DNA of 41,809 nt from an uncultured Bacteroidales bacterium (lineage in GTDB: Bacteria > Bacteroidota > Bacteroidia > Bacteroidales > UBA932). Below are positions 16,422 to 26,600 of the stretch, in pieces. Location: assembly GCA_900319975.1 (NCBI GenBank), contig ONQP01000010.1, forward strand, positions 1-41,809, read 5' to 3'. Made by a program: the position numbers and the translations under genes. The number at the start of each line of letters is the position of its first letter. The first letter of the stretch is position 1. The notes beneath the pieces were generated by a model. The model had not been told where the DNA came from and ran no database searches. It saw only the letters and a list, made by a program, of their open reading frames with translations.

Positions 16422-16889
16422 TTATTTGAGTATTTCGAGGTCTTTCTTGAGAATCATCCGGGGATCCATCATCTTGACTTTCTGGAATAGACGGACCTGG
16501 TTGCCCAGAGAAAGATAGACCTTGTCTTCGTGCTTGCCCTTGCGCCACCATTTATAGAAGCCGACGGGGTCGTTTTCGAAGGGGATCTTGGCAAGGATGC
16601 CGGAGCTATAGCCGGGATAGTCGATGATCAGGCGCAGCCCCATGAATTTCTTGTAGTAGTCGGGGTCCGCGCGGCGCAGCTTGCTCACGAGCGGATTGAG
16701 AACCTCCATCTCGTCGACCTGCAGGATCTTGTCGCGGATGATCATCCGGTGGATGCGGACAGGATCGATATTGAGCCAGGATCCCATGCGGTAAGTCTTG
16801 GGACCTTCCTCAGTATCAAGGGTCAACTCGTCCATCGAGAAGTAAACCTTCTCGGGGTCGAGGGGATATTGCTGCTGCTCCTGTTCCAT
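16422..16889 (-). CDS. conserved-looking unknown protein leading the gcv operon
   Basis: 155 residues from the ATG at 16889; an alternative start at 16913 would fall in the likely -7 box. It is soluble and basic toward the end, rich in aromatic residues ('YKKFMGLRLIIDYPGY', 'FYKWWRKGKHEDKVYLSL'), with no signal peptide, metal motif or nucleotide motif that I recognise. It is separated from gcvT by 14 bases and has the only visible promoter of the gcv run, so its level should track glycine cleavage. A regulatory or accessory role is possible but not supported by sequence. Confidence 0.65.
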   Translation of the reverse strand: MEQEQQQYPLDPEKVYFSMDELTLDTEEGPKTYRMGSWLNIDPVRIHRMIIRDKILQVDEMEVLNPLVSKLRRADPDYYKKFMGLRLIIDYPGYSSGILAKIPFENDPVGFYKWWRKGKHEDKVYLSLGNQVRLFQKVKMMDPRMILKKDLEILK

Positions 16890-16910
16890 TAGGTATCGAA
16901 CTACAATCAA

Positions 16911-16918
16911 CAAAAGTA
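16911..16918 (-). promoter_or_regulatory. -7 box (TACTTTTG) of the gcv operon
   Basis: TACTTTTG on the minus strand matches TAnnTTTG and lies 21 bases before the first start codon of the run. No clear -33 TTTG is seen. I also see no convincing tandem glycine riboswitch; the leader is too short for one. Confidence 0.45.
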
Positions 16919-16954
16919 GGCAATATTTTTATTTTTTCCTATTTTTACGCCGTC

Positions 16955-17554
16955 ATGAATCGAATTTTTGCAGATTTTTCGGCTCTTGAAGGGACAAATT
17001 GTTATTGTTCGGAAGATAGCGCCCGGGCGATCCGGGAGCGCGTCGCGGACCTCCCCCTGCACGCCGTCCACGACATCGGGACGGGCGACTACCATTATAT
17101 ATCCCTGTTCTGGCTGGAGCGGATCGACGAGCCTTTCCAGCTCGTGCTTTTCGACCACCATCCCGACGACCAGCCGGGCGCCTTCGACGGCGACCTGCTC
17201 AGCTGCGGCAGCTGGGTCCGGGAGGCGCGGCGCCTGCCGATGCTGCGCGCCGACCGCTGGATCCGGGACGCGGCCGACTTCCCCGCCCTGGCGGAGCTGC
17301 CCGACCTGCCGGTCTATCTGTCCATCGACCTGGACGTGCTGTCCGAAGAATACGCCCGGACGGACTGGGACCAGGGGCGGATGACCCTGGAAGAATTGAA
17401 AGGGGCCCTGCGCGGCATCATCGCCGCCCGCCGCATCGTCGGCGTGGACCTCTGCGGAGGCAACACCCCCGAAAAAGGGGCCTCCCCGGACGACCTCGCA
17501 TTGAATGCGGTCACCGGGGAGGCGCTGTCTGACTTGTTTCGCGATTTATCTTGA
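16955..17554 (+). CDS. small arginase/ureohydrolase-fold protein
   Basis: A 199-residue protein, about two thirds of the usual ureohydrolase length. It keeps the metal-binding series: 'DIGTGDYHYIS' (His47, corresponding to the GGDH motif), 'LVLFDHHPDDQ' (Asp67, His68/69, Asp71/72; classic DAHxD) and 'YLSIDLDVLS' (Asp125, Asp127; classic SxDxDxxDP), then 'GVDLCGG'. The fold and a two-metal centre are therefore likely. The missing substrate loops mean arginase, agmatinase or formimidoylglutamase activity should not be assumed. It is divergent from the gcv operon across a 65-base AT-rich spacer. Confidence 0.8.
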   Translation: MNRIFADFSALEGTNCYCSEDSARAIRERVADLPLHAVHDIGTGDYHYISLFWLERIDEPFQLVLFDHHPDDQPGAFDGDLLSCGSWVREARRLPMLRADRWIRDAADFPALAELPDLPVYLSIDLDVLSEEYARTDWDQGRMTLEELKGALRGIIAARRIVGVDLCGGNTPEKGASPDDLALNAVTGEALSDLFRDLS

Positions 17555-17573
17555 CGCGATCGAAGCGTAAGGC

Positions 17574-17753
17574 TTACTCAGCCACGACGGTGCTGTCGAC
17601 GGCCTCGACGAACTCGGTAGCGAGGCTATCGGCGGTTTCGACGGCGTTCTCAATGGTCTCAACAGCTTCTTCGGCGTTCTTGCTGGCGTTCTTGCAAGAA
17701 ACGAACATCGTCGCGCAAGCGACAAGGGCGATAATAGAAATAATTTTTTTCAT
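17574..17753 (-). CDS. 59-residue Ala/Glu-rich lipoprotein
   Basis: A short ORF with a textbook lipoprotein signal (basic start, 'SIIALVACATMFVSC', Cys20). The mature part is about 40 residues of acidic amphipathic helix ('NAEEAVETIENAVETADSLA'). The N-terminal half is very similar to the neighbouring TonB-C lipoprotein (same 'SCKN' junction and Ala/Glu repeats), so it may be a truncated relative. It is preceded by a perfect -7 box at 17785-17792. Role unknown; entericidin-like small lipoproteins are one comparison. Confidence 0.7.
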   Translation of the reverse strand: MKKIISIIALVACATMFVSCKNASKNAEEAVETIENAVETADSLATEFVEAVDSTVVAE

Positions 17754-17784
17754 GGTTGAAATGTTGTTAACTATATTCCGGCCG

Positions 17785-17792
17785 CAAATGTA
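17785..17792 (-). promoter_or_regulatory. -7 box (TACATTTG) of the 59-aa lipoprotein gene
   Basis: An exact TAnnTTTG match on the minus strand, 31 bases before the ATG. The 154-base spacer 17754-17907 also holds the terminator of the next gene upstream; the rest is AT-rich. Confidence 0.45.
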
Positions 17793-17855
17793 GCAATAAT
17801 TTCAAATCATAGTTAAAAAAATTAAAAATATTTTAACCAATTGGCCATCAGGAGC

Positions 17856-17889
17856 AAAAAAACGCCTCCCCGGAATCCCGGAGAGGCGT
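17856..17889 (-). terminator. terminator of the TonB-C lipoprotein gene
   Basis: Arms 17862-17873 and 17878-17889 pair over 12 bp with one mismatch and an AATC loop. On the minus strand a run of Ts follows. Confidence 0.8.
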
Positions 17890-17907
17890 CATTCAGTCAG
17901 TTACGAT

Positions 17908-18480
17908 CTATTTGACAATCTTGAACGTGACAGGAATCGAGCAGTTGACGGGGACGTTCTTGCCACCCTGCTTGGCCGGGGTCCATGCGGGAGCTGCGGA
18001 CACGACGCGGAGCGCCTCGGCGTCCAGCTCAGGATCCACACCCTTGACGACTCTGGCGTTGCGGACATTGCCATTGGCGTCCACCACGAAGTTGACGGTC
18101 ACCTTGCCCTCGACGTCGTTCTCCAGGGCGTTGTCCGGATACTTGATGTTCTGCTGGACATACTTGACGAAGGCGTTGGCATCGCCACCCTCGAAGGACG
18201 GCTTGACGTCCACGGTGCTGTACGGCAGGATGTCGCCGAGCTTCTCGATTTCGAGCTTGGCACGGTCAGCGGCCTTGGAAGCGGCCTGGGATGCGGCATC
18301 GCCCACTTCTTCGATCGCGTCGGAAATAACGTCAACAGCATCCTGTGCAGTCTCCTGGACGGCCTCCACTGCATCCTTGGCGGCGTCTTTGATTTCGTTC
18401 TTTCCCTTGCCCTCATTCTTGCAAGAGAAGACCATCATCGCACATACGGCGAGGACGGCGAGCAAATAGAATTTCTTCAT
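17908..18480 (-). CDS. lipoprotein with TonB C-terminal domain
   Basis: 190 residues. A lipobox ends at Cys20 ('AMMVFSC'). Residues 25-80 are a long Ala/Glu/Asp/Lys helix ('AAKDAVEAVQETAQDAVDVI'). Residues 95-190 form a TonB_C domain ('FVKYVQQNIKYPDNALENDVEGKVTVNFVVDANGNVRNARVVKGVDPELDAEALRVV', ending in the family strand). Classic TonB is anchored in the inner membrane by a helix and has a Pro-rich span. Here the anchor is a lipid and the span a predicted helix, so the domain may act at the outer membrane or as a decoy or adaptor; that is inference. It has its own -7 box and terminator. Confidence 0.85.
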   Translation of the reverse strand: MKKFYLLAVLAVCAMMVFSCKNEGKGKNEIKDAAKDAVEAVQETAQDAVDVISDAIEEVGDAASQAASKAADRAKLEIEKLGDILPYSTVDVKPSFEGGDANAFVKYVQQNIKYPDNALENDVEGKVTVNFVVDANGNVRNARVVKGVDPELDAEALRVVSAAPAWTPAKQGGKNVPVNCSIPVTFKIVK

Positions 18481-18511
18481 GACTATAAGGTGTTAAACAG
18501 TGTTTCCGTAA

Positions 18512-18519
18512 CAAATGTA
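18512..18519 (-). promoter_or_regulatory. -7 box (TACATTTG) of the TonB-C lipoprotein gene
   Basis: The same octamer as upstream of the 59-aa lipoprotein, 31 bases before the ATG in both cases. That equal spacing suggests the two promoters are related by duplication. Confidence 0.45.
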
Positions 18520-18559
18520 ACAAAAAAATTCCGCCCGTCATCCCATCCGGGGCAAAAAA

Positions 18560-19963
18560 CTAGAGGATCGGGGAGAAAAGCCGCGCGAAAGACTCCCAGA
18601 AACGGAGGATCCGCGACCGTTTAGCCCAGCGCTCCGGATCTACCTGCGTACAGCTCTCCAGGTCCAGCAGGAACTGCTCGCGCATCTGCTTCGCCATCTT
18701 CCGGTCATAGATGAAGGCGTTGATCTCGAAGTCCTGCTCGAAGCTGCGGATGTCGAGGTTGGTCGAGCCGATGGAGCACACTTCGTCGTCGGCGACGACC
18801 GTCTTGGCGTGCATGAAGCCCTTGTCGTAGAAATACACCTTCACGCCCGCCGCCAGCAGGTCCTTGATGTAGGAGCGCGAAGCGAGCGTGGTGATGATGT
18901 TGACGTCGTCGCGGCGCGGGATGATCAGGCGCACGTCCACGCCCGCGAGGGCGCAGTTGCGCAGCGCCATGCCGAGCGGCTCGTTGGGGATGAAGTACGG
19001 CGTCTGCACGTAAACGTATTTCCGGCTCTCGGTGAAGACGCGCAGGATGGCCTGCATGATCACGCGGAACTCCCCCAGCGGCCCGGAAGTGGCCACCTGC
19101 ATCAGCAGGTTGCCCGCAGCCGGGACCTTCGGGAAATAGACCGGGTCGTCCAGCAGCTGCTTGGAGGAGAATTTCCAGTCCACCAGGAAGGCGGTCTGCA
19201 TCTCGGCCACGACCGGTCCCTCCACGCGGATGTGCGTGTCACGCCACACGCCGTTGCGGATGCCGACGGCGTAGCGTTTGGCGATGTTCATGCCGCCCGT
19301 GTAGCCCACGCGGCCGTCGATGACGACGTTCTTGCGGTGGTTGCGGTAGTTGGTGTCGCTCGACAGGAGCAGCTGGACGCGGAAGAACGGGCGCACCTGG
19401 ACGCCCTTCTCCGCCATCCGGCGGAAGAAGCGGCGGCGGCTCAGGTTGGCCAGGTCGTCGATCTGAAGGCGCACCTCCACGCCCTGCTGGGCCTTGCGCA
19501 CGAGGATCTCCTCGGCCTTGCGGCCCATCTCATCGTCCTCGAACTTGAAGAACTGGAAATGGATGTGGTGCTGCGCCGCCTCGAGGTCGGCGAGCAGGTC
19601 GGCGTACATCGCGCTGAAATCGGTATAGACGCGCACGTCGTTGCCCTTGACGGGCACGGCCTTGCCGGCAGTGTGCAGGAGCGTGATCAGGTTGCGGACG
19701 CTGGTGGGCGGATCCTCGCAGACGTTGCCCTCCACCGCCTGGTCCGTCAGTTCCTGGAACTTGTCCATGTCCTCGACGCTGACCATGCGGCGGTTCTTGC
19801 GGTCCCGGCCGAAGAAGAAATAGAGGATGAGGCCCACGACGGGCAAAAATACGAGAAGAAGGATCCAGCTCAGCGTACGGATGGGACGGCCGTTCTCGGC
19901 GACTTCCATCAGGATGATGCTGACCAGGATCACGAGGAGCAATATGTCCAGCCAGTTGTCCAT
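18560..19963 (-). CDS. cls: cardiolipin synthase (phospholipase D family)
   Basis: It joins two phosphatidylglycerols into cardiolipin at the inner membrane. From the ATG at 19963 it has 467 residues; an alternative ATG at 20017 adds 18 polar residues not usual for the family. Two N-terminal membrane helices come first ('LDILLLVILVSIIL', 'TLSWILLLVFLPVVGLILYFFFG'), the standard Cls pattern. Both HKD motifs are complete: His209, Lys211, Asp216 in 'HRKNVVIDG' and His385, Lys387, Asp392 in 'HAKTVVADD', each followed by the G-S/G-x-N context. Divergent from the CstA gene. Confidence 0.93.
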   Translation of the reverse strand: MDNWLDILLLVILVSIILMEVAENGRPIRTLSWILLLVFLPVVGLILYFFFGRDRKNRRMVSVEDMDKFQELTDQAVEGNVCEDPPTSVRNLITLLHTAGKAVPVKGNDVRVYTDFSAMYADLLADLEAAQHHIHFQFFKFEDDEMGRKAEEILVRKAQQGVEVRLQIDDLANLSRRRFFRRMAEKGVQVRPFFRVQLLLSSDTNYRNHRKNVVIDGRVGYTGGMNIAKRYAVGIRNGVWRDTHIRVEGPVVAEMQTAFLVDWKFSSKQLLDDPVYFPKVPAAGNLLMQVATSGPLGEFRVIMQAILRVFTESRKYVYVQTPYFIPNEPLGMALRNCALAGVDVRLIIPRRDDVNIITTLASRSYIKDLLAAGVKVYFYDKGFMHAKTVVADDEVCSIGSTNLDIRSFEQDFEINAFIYDRKMAKQMREQFLLDLESCTQVDPERWAKRSRILRFWESFARLFSPIL

Positions 19964-20024
19964 AGAATTTGGTTCAAGTATCGGTTCTTGCTGCGCAAGA
20001 TAAGGATTTTTCTGCATTTTTTAA

Positions 20025-20032
20025 TAATTTTG
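20025..20032 (+). promoter_or_regulatory. -7 box (TAATTTTG) of the cstA gene
   Basis: An exact TAnnTTTG match only 4 bases before the ATG at 20037, which would imply a leaderless or near-leaderless mRNA. Confidence 0.35.
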
Positions 20033-20036
20033 CAGT

Positions 20037-21500
20037 ATGGTTTCTTTCTTTATCAGTGTACTAGCCCTCATTCTCGGTTTCCTGCTGTACGGCAGGTTCG
20101 TGGAGCGGGTGTTCGGACCTGACCCGGCGCGTCCTACGCCGGCCGTCACGAAGGCGGACGGGATCGATTTCATAGCCCTCCCCTCCTGGAAGGTATTCAT
20201 GATCCAGTTTCTCAACATTGCCGGCACGGGACCCATCTTCGGCGCCATCATGGGCGCGAAGTTCGGTCCGGCGGCCTACCTCTGGATCGTGTTCGGGTGC
20301 ATTTTCGGCGGAGCCGTCCACGACTTCCTCAGTGGCATGCTGTCGCTGCGCAACGACGGCGCGGGCCTGCCGGAACTGATCGGAAAGTACCTCGGCAAAG
20401 GAGCCAGGACCGTGATGCTCTGCTTCTCGATCCTGCTGCTGGTGCTCGTCGGCGCCGTGTTCGTGTACAGCCCGGCCGTGATCCTGAAGGATCTCGCCGG
20501 CAACGGGACCAACGTCGCCTTCATGGTCTGGGCGGGCGTCATCTTCGTCTATTACATCGTGGCCACGATGCTCCCGATCGACAAGATCATCGGACGCATC
20601 TACCCCTTCTTCGCCGTGGCGCTGATCTTCATGGCCGTCGCCCTGCTGGTCGGCCTGGTCGTCAAGATGCCGCAGATCCCCGAATTCTGGGACGGCCTGC
20701 AGAACCGCACGCAGACCTGGGGCGGCCAGGGCCAGCCCATCTGGCCATATATGTTCGTGACCATCGCCTGCGGGGCCATCAGCGGCTTCCACGCGACGCA
20801 GAGCCCGCTGATGGCGCGCTGCCTGAAGAATGAGAAGCTCGGCCGACCGGTCTTCTACGGTTCGATGATCACCGAAGGACTCGTCGCCCTGATCTGGGCG
20901 GCGGTCTCCTCGTATTTCTTCTTCGGCGGCGGCGCCGCCGAAGTGGGCGGCACCTTCGCCGACGCGGCCCCGACCGTCGTCACGAAGGTCTCGCGCAGCT
21001 GGCTCGGCATCGCCGGCAGCATCCTGGCGCTGATCGGCGTGGTCGCCGCGCCGATCACGAGCGGCGACACCGCCCTGCGCAGCGCCCGGCTCATCATCGC
21101 CGACTTCCTCCATTTCGACCAGAAACCCGTCGGCAAGCGCCTCGCGATCAGCATCCCGCTCTTCCTGGTGGCCGCGCTGATGCTCTGGTTCAACATCGCC
21201 AACGAAGACGGCTTCAACGTCATCTGGCGCTATTTCGGCTGGGCCAACCAGACCCTCGCCGTGTTCACCCTCTGGGCCCTGACCGTGTTCCTGGCGCTTG
21301 AGCGCAAGGGCGCGTACTGCCTCATGACCCTGCTGCCGGCCTGCATCATGACGGCCGTCAGCGTCACCTACATCAGCATCGCCCAGATCGGGTTCAACCT
21401 CCCGATGGGCTGGAACCGCTGGATCGGCGCCGCCGTGATCGTGCTGAGCGCCGTCCTGTTCTTCTGCTGGAAGGGCAGGCAAACCCGCAAACAAAAGTAA
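20037..21500 (+). CDS. CstA family carbon-starvation transporter
   Basis: A 487-residue integral membrane protein with roughly a dozen or more hydrophobic segments. It has the family N-terminus ('FLLYGRFVERVFGPDP...TPAVTKADGIDFIALPSWKVFMIQFLNIAGTGPIFGAIMGA') and 'SGFHATQSPLMARCL' near residue 245, both hallmarks of CstA/BtsT/YjiY. Characterised relatives import pyruvate or peptides under nutrient limitation. At under 500 residues this is the compact form without the long C-terminus of E. coli CstA. Three bases separate it from ettA, so starvation uptake and a translation throttle share a transcript. Confidence 0.9.
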   Translation: MVSFFISVLALILGFLLYGRFVERVFGPDPARPTPAVTKADGIDFIALPSWKVFMIQFLNIAGTGPIFGAIMGAKFGPAAYLWIVFGCIFGGAVHDFLSGMLSLRNDGAGLPELIGKYLGKGARTVMLCFSILLLVLVGAVFVYSPAVILKDLAGNGTNVAFMVWAGVIFVYYIVATMLPIDKIIGRIYPFFAVALIFMAVALLVGLVVKMPQIPEFWDGLQNRTQTWGGQGQPIWPYMFVTIACGAISGFHATQSPLMARCLKNEKLGRPVFYGSMITEGLVALIWAAVSSYFFFGGGAAEVGGTFADAAPTVVTKVSRSWLGIAGSILALIGVVAAPITSGDTALRSARLIIADFLHFDQKPVGKRLAISIPLFLVAALMLWFNIANEDGFNVIWRYFGWANQTLAVFTLWALTVFLALERKGAYCLMTLLPACIMTAVSVTYISIAQIGFNLPMGWNRWIGAAVIVLSAVLFFCWKGRQTRKQK

Positions 21501-21503
21501 TTT

Positions 21504-23180
<1,677 letters not shown>

Positions 23181-23183
23181 GCG

Positions 23184-23573
23184 ATGAAGAAAGGTTATTC
23201 AGACGACATAAAGAAACTGCAAGCCTACATCAAGCGCCTGCAGGAGATCAAGGATGTCCTCTATGCCGTGGAGGAGGTCGCGCTCGAAGTGGAGCGCGGC
23301 GTGAGCGAGATCGACGCCCGCATTCCCCTGCGGGAGACGCTGGACGAGATCCGCGACGGCGAGCAGCGCGCCCAGGCCGAGCACGCCCTGGACCTGCTGG
23401 AGGAGACGTTCGCGCTCATCGACGAGATCCTCGGGCCGCCCGAGGACGAAGTCACCGGCGAGCCTGTCGGCACGCCGATGGACCCCGTCGCCCGCGGCTC
23501 CCGCTCCAGCGAGATCAAGCTGGAGGATTTCCTGCGCAACTACAAACCCGGCAGCAAAGGCAAGGTCAGCTGA
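23184..23573 (+). CDS. small coiled-coil protein downstream of ettA
   Basis: 129 residues, mostly helical and charged: heptad-like 'DIKKLQAYIKRLQEIKDVLYAVEEVALEVERG', then 'EHALDLLEETFALIDEIL', then a flexible Gly/Pro segment and 'IKLEDFLRNYKPGSKGKVS'. There is no signal peptide, membrane segment or recognised domain. It is cotranscribed with ettA (3-base gap). After its TGA stop the same frame continues for 17 codons before another TGA at 23625, and these codons read like protein ('GKTVLYVDEFRFNY'). Confidence 0.65.
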   Translation: MKKGYSDDIKKLQAYIKRLQEIKDVLYAVEEVALEVERGVSEIDARIPLRETLDEIRDGEQRAQAEHALDLLEETFALIDEILGPPEDEVTGEPVGTPMDPVARGSRSSEIKLEDFLRNYKPGSKGKVS

Positions 23574-23636
23574 TCCGCGCGCGGCAAGACGGTCCTGTAC
23601 GTGGACGAATTCCGCTTCAACTATTGATTCCGGCCG

Positions 23637-26600
23637 TCATTTCCGCCCGACCGGGCGGATGGTGACCGTGCGGTCATACGCCGTCGGAAGGGCCCGGTAA
23701 CCGGCCAGGATGCCGCGCGCCGTGTCGCCGACGCCGGAGGTCGCGTAGTCGAGATTCAGGGTGATGTCCCCTCCCCGGACCAGCTGGTACTCATAGACGG
23801 CTTTCGTCAGGTTGTCCGTCGTGCAGTCGTAGGCATTGAAAGCAAACAGCCCGTCCATCGAGAATTCCAGGCCGGCGCCGGACGCGTCCGTCAGGCGCAC
23901 CCAGCGGTTGTCCGTCCGCAGGCCGTAATCCTGCGGGATCAGGTAAGGTTCATACATCGCATCCATGTCGGATTTCCAGATACCGATCCGGTAGCCGGAC
24001 TTGCGGTCCGGATAGGACGCCTGCGGGCCGCGGCCATACCATTCGACATGCCGGAGCGACTTGTCCAGGCTCAGGGTCAGGCCGATCCGCGGCAGCCATG
24101 CAGGCATCTGGCCCTGCGGGTTGACGTGGTGCTTCAGCGTCAGGGTGCCGTCGCCGTCGATCCGCCAGGCGAACGTCTCGTCGAAGCCGTCGTAGGAGCG
24201 GCCGCTGATATAGGCGTCCAGCTGGCCGTCGCGGCCCGCGGCGCCGCCAGGCAGCGCCAGCTCGCGGACGTTCACGCAGACCTCACCGTCTGCTTCGGAG
24301 GCCCGCACGGACACGGGTACATACGATACGCGATCCAGCCCTGCCGAATAATAATGCGAGGCCAGCACCTGGGCGTGTCCGATGGAGCCATAGCCCCGGA
24401 CGCGCGCATTGCCGGCGCTGCGGCCGTTCCAACCGTCCAGCTCGTTGGCCAGCGGCGCGCGCCACAGATTGAGGCGGAGCGGCTCCGCGAGCAGTTCCCG
24501 GCCGTCCACGACCGCAGAGACCAGCGCGCCGGTCCGGGCGTCGAATCCATAGGCGAATCCTTCGCCGGAGGCCACGATCCGGTCCCCATCCTCCTGCAGG
24601 CGGACCCGCTTCCCGGAGGCGGGAACGGGCGCGGCAGGGACATTCCAGGACTTGAGCTCAAACTGCTCCCAGCTGACTTCATGGCCGGCCCGGGCCCAGA
24701 GCTCATCGTGCGCCAGGACGGAACTGAAGTTCAGCCTGTATTCCTTGCCGGGCACGGCCGCAGGCCGGCGGAGCGGAATGCGGACGACCTGCCGGCCCAG
24801 CGGTGCCACGTCCAGGTCCAGGACGCCGGAATCGACGACTTCCTCGTCCGCGGTCAGGGTCCAGCAGGTCTTGTAGTGGGAAGCATTGAGGAAGTGGTTG
24901 CGGTTCCACACCTCCACGATCCCCCGCTCCGGATCCACCGGCAGGAAGCACAGCGGCTGCGTGGTTTTCTTCAGCTGCCACATTTCGGGCTGGACGCTCC
25001 GGTCCGGCCAGATGCTGCCATAAGTCCGGGCTCCGATCCCATAGGACCAGAAGGTCCCTCCGCGGGTTTCTTCCTCGAAATCCAGCCAGAGAACCGCCCT
25101 GGAAGGGTCCAGATCGGACGGGGCAAAGGCCCTGTCGAATACGCCGGCGTTGTCGATGAGCGCGTCGCAGACAAATACGTTGGTGTCCTGTCCGAGCGCC
25201 TCTTCGCTGCGTCCGATGCAGAGCGAGAGCGGCAGGTTGCGGATCGTGCCCTTCATCGGCATCGAGGCCGCTTCCGCGCCGTCGATATAGATGCGCATCG
25301 CCCGGCCGTCATAGGTGGCCGTCACATTGTGCCAGCGGCCTTCCCAATCTGCCGGAAGCGGCGCGCTCAGCACCTGGCGCGTCCCGTTGTCGAGATAGAA
25401 GTCCAGCCGGTCGGTCCCCTGCTGCTTGAGCCCGAACTGGTTGTCACCCTTGGTGATCAGGTAGCCGCCGTCGGCGTTGTAGCGGCGCGGCAGGATGTCG
25501 AGCGTCAGGGTCAGGCCGTCTCCGGAGATCTCCACGGCGTCGGCGCGGTACACCTGCACCCACTGGTCCTGCCTGTTCAGGTCGATGGCGTTGCCGGTGC
25601 GTCCCTTGACCAGGCGGGCCTGCCCCATGATGTGGGCGGGGACGCCGTTTCCGGACTTGTCCCGCAGGGCGCGGACAGGCTGATTGAGACCGACGCTGAC
25701 GAAATCCCAGAGGGCGCCGCCCAGGAGCTTGGGATGCGCGTAGATGACATCCCAGTAATCATCCACCCCGCCACCGCCGTTGCCGGCCACGGACAGATAC
25801 TCGTCCATGAAGGACGGCCGCAGGTCCTGCCTGTCGAGGCCATAGCCGATTTCGTGCTCGAGCGGAGAAGGATAGCGGGGGCCGACGATGTCTTCGGCCG
25901 GGTGCTTGGCGGCATTGCCGCCGTACATCCAGAAGCGCGTGGGATCGAGGGACTTGCCCTCCTTGACCACTTCGGTGATATTGTCGCCCTCGCCGCTTTC
26001 GTTGCCTGCGCTCCAGAAGAGCACGCAGGCGTGGTTGCGGTCGCGCAGGACCATCCGGCGCACCCGCTCGCGGTACATCTCCGTGAATTCAGGCATGTCG
26101 CTGGCATACTCCGTGGCATGGGCCTCGTCGCCGGTCTCGTCGATGATGAAGAGGCCGTATTCGTCCGCCAGGTCCAGATATTCGTTCACGGGCGGATAGT
26201 GCGAGGTGCGGACGGCGTTGAAATTGAACTGCTTGAGAATCTCGAAGTCCTGACGGACAATGTCTTCGGTCATCGCGTGTCCCAGGTCGGGATGCTGCAT
26301 GTGCGAATTGGTGGCGCTGACCTTCAGCGGCTGTCCGTTCAGATAGAACACGCCTTCGCGGATTTCGGTCTTCTTGAAACCGATGCGCTTGCAGACCTCG
26401 TCCACGACGCGTCCCGAAGCGTCCGTCAGCGTCATCTTCAGGTCATAGAGGTCCGGCGTCTCGGACGACCATTTCCTCGGCGCGGCGACGCGGGCGCCCA
26501 GGCGCACCGTCTGCTGGCTGCCGGCGGCCAGGCCAATGCCTGAACGCTGCATCGAGGCCACCGGCTGGCCGCGGAAGGACACTTCGGCAGCCAGTCCGAG

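Noticed and set aside
16890..16954. Glycine riboswitch upstream of the gcv operon
   Set aside because: The spacer is only 65 bases, AT-rich, and contains none of the conserved aptamer helices.
24048..26543. 831-residue plus-strand frame opposite the beta-galactosidase
   Set aside because: It lies entirely antisense to a well-supported GH2 gene and has no recognisable domain or start signal.
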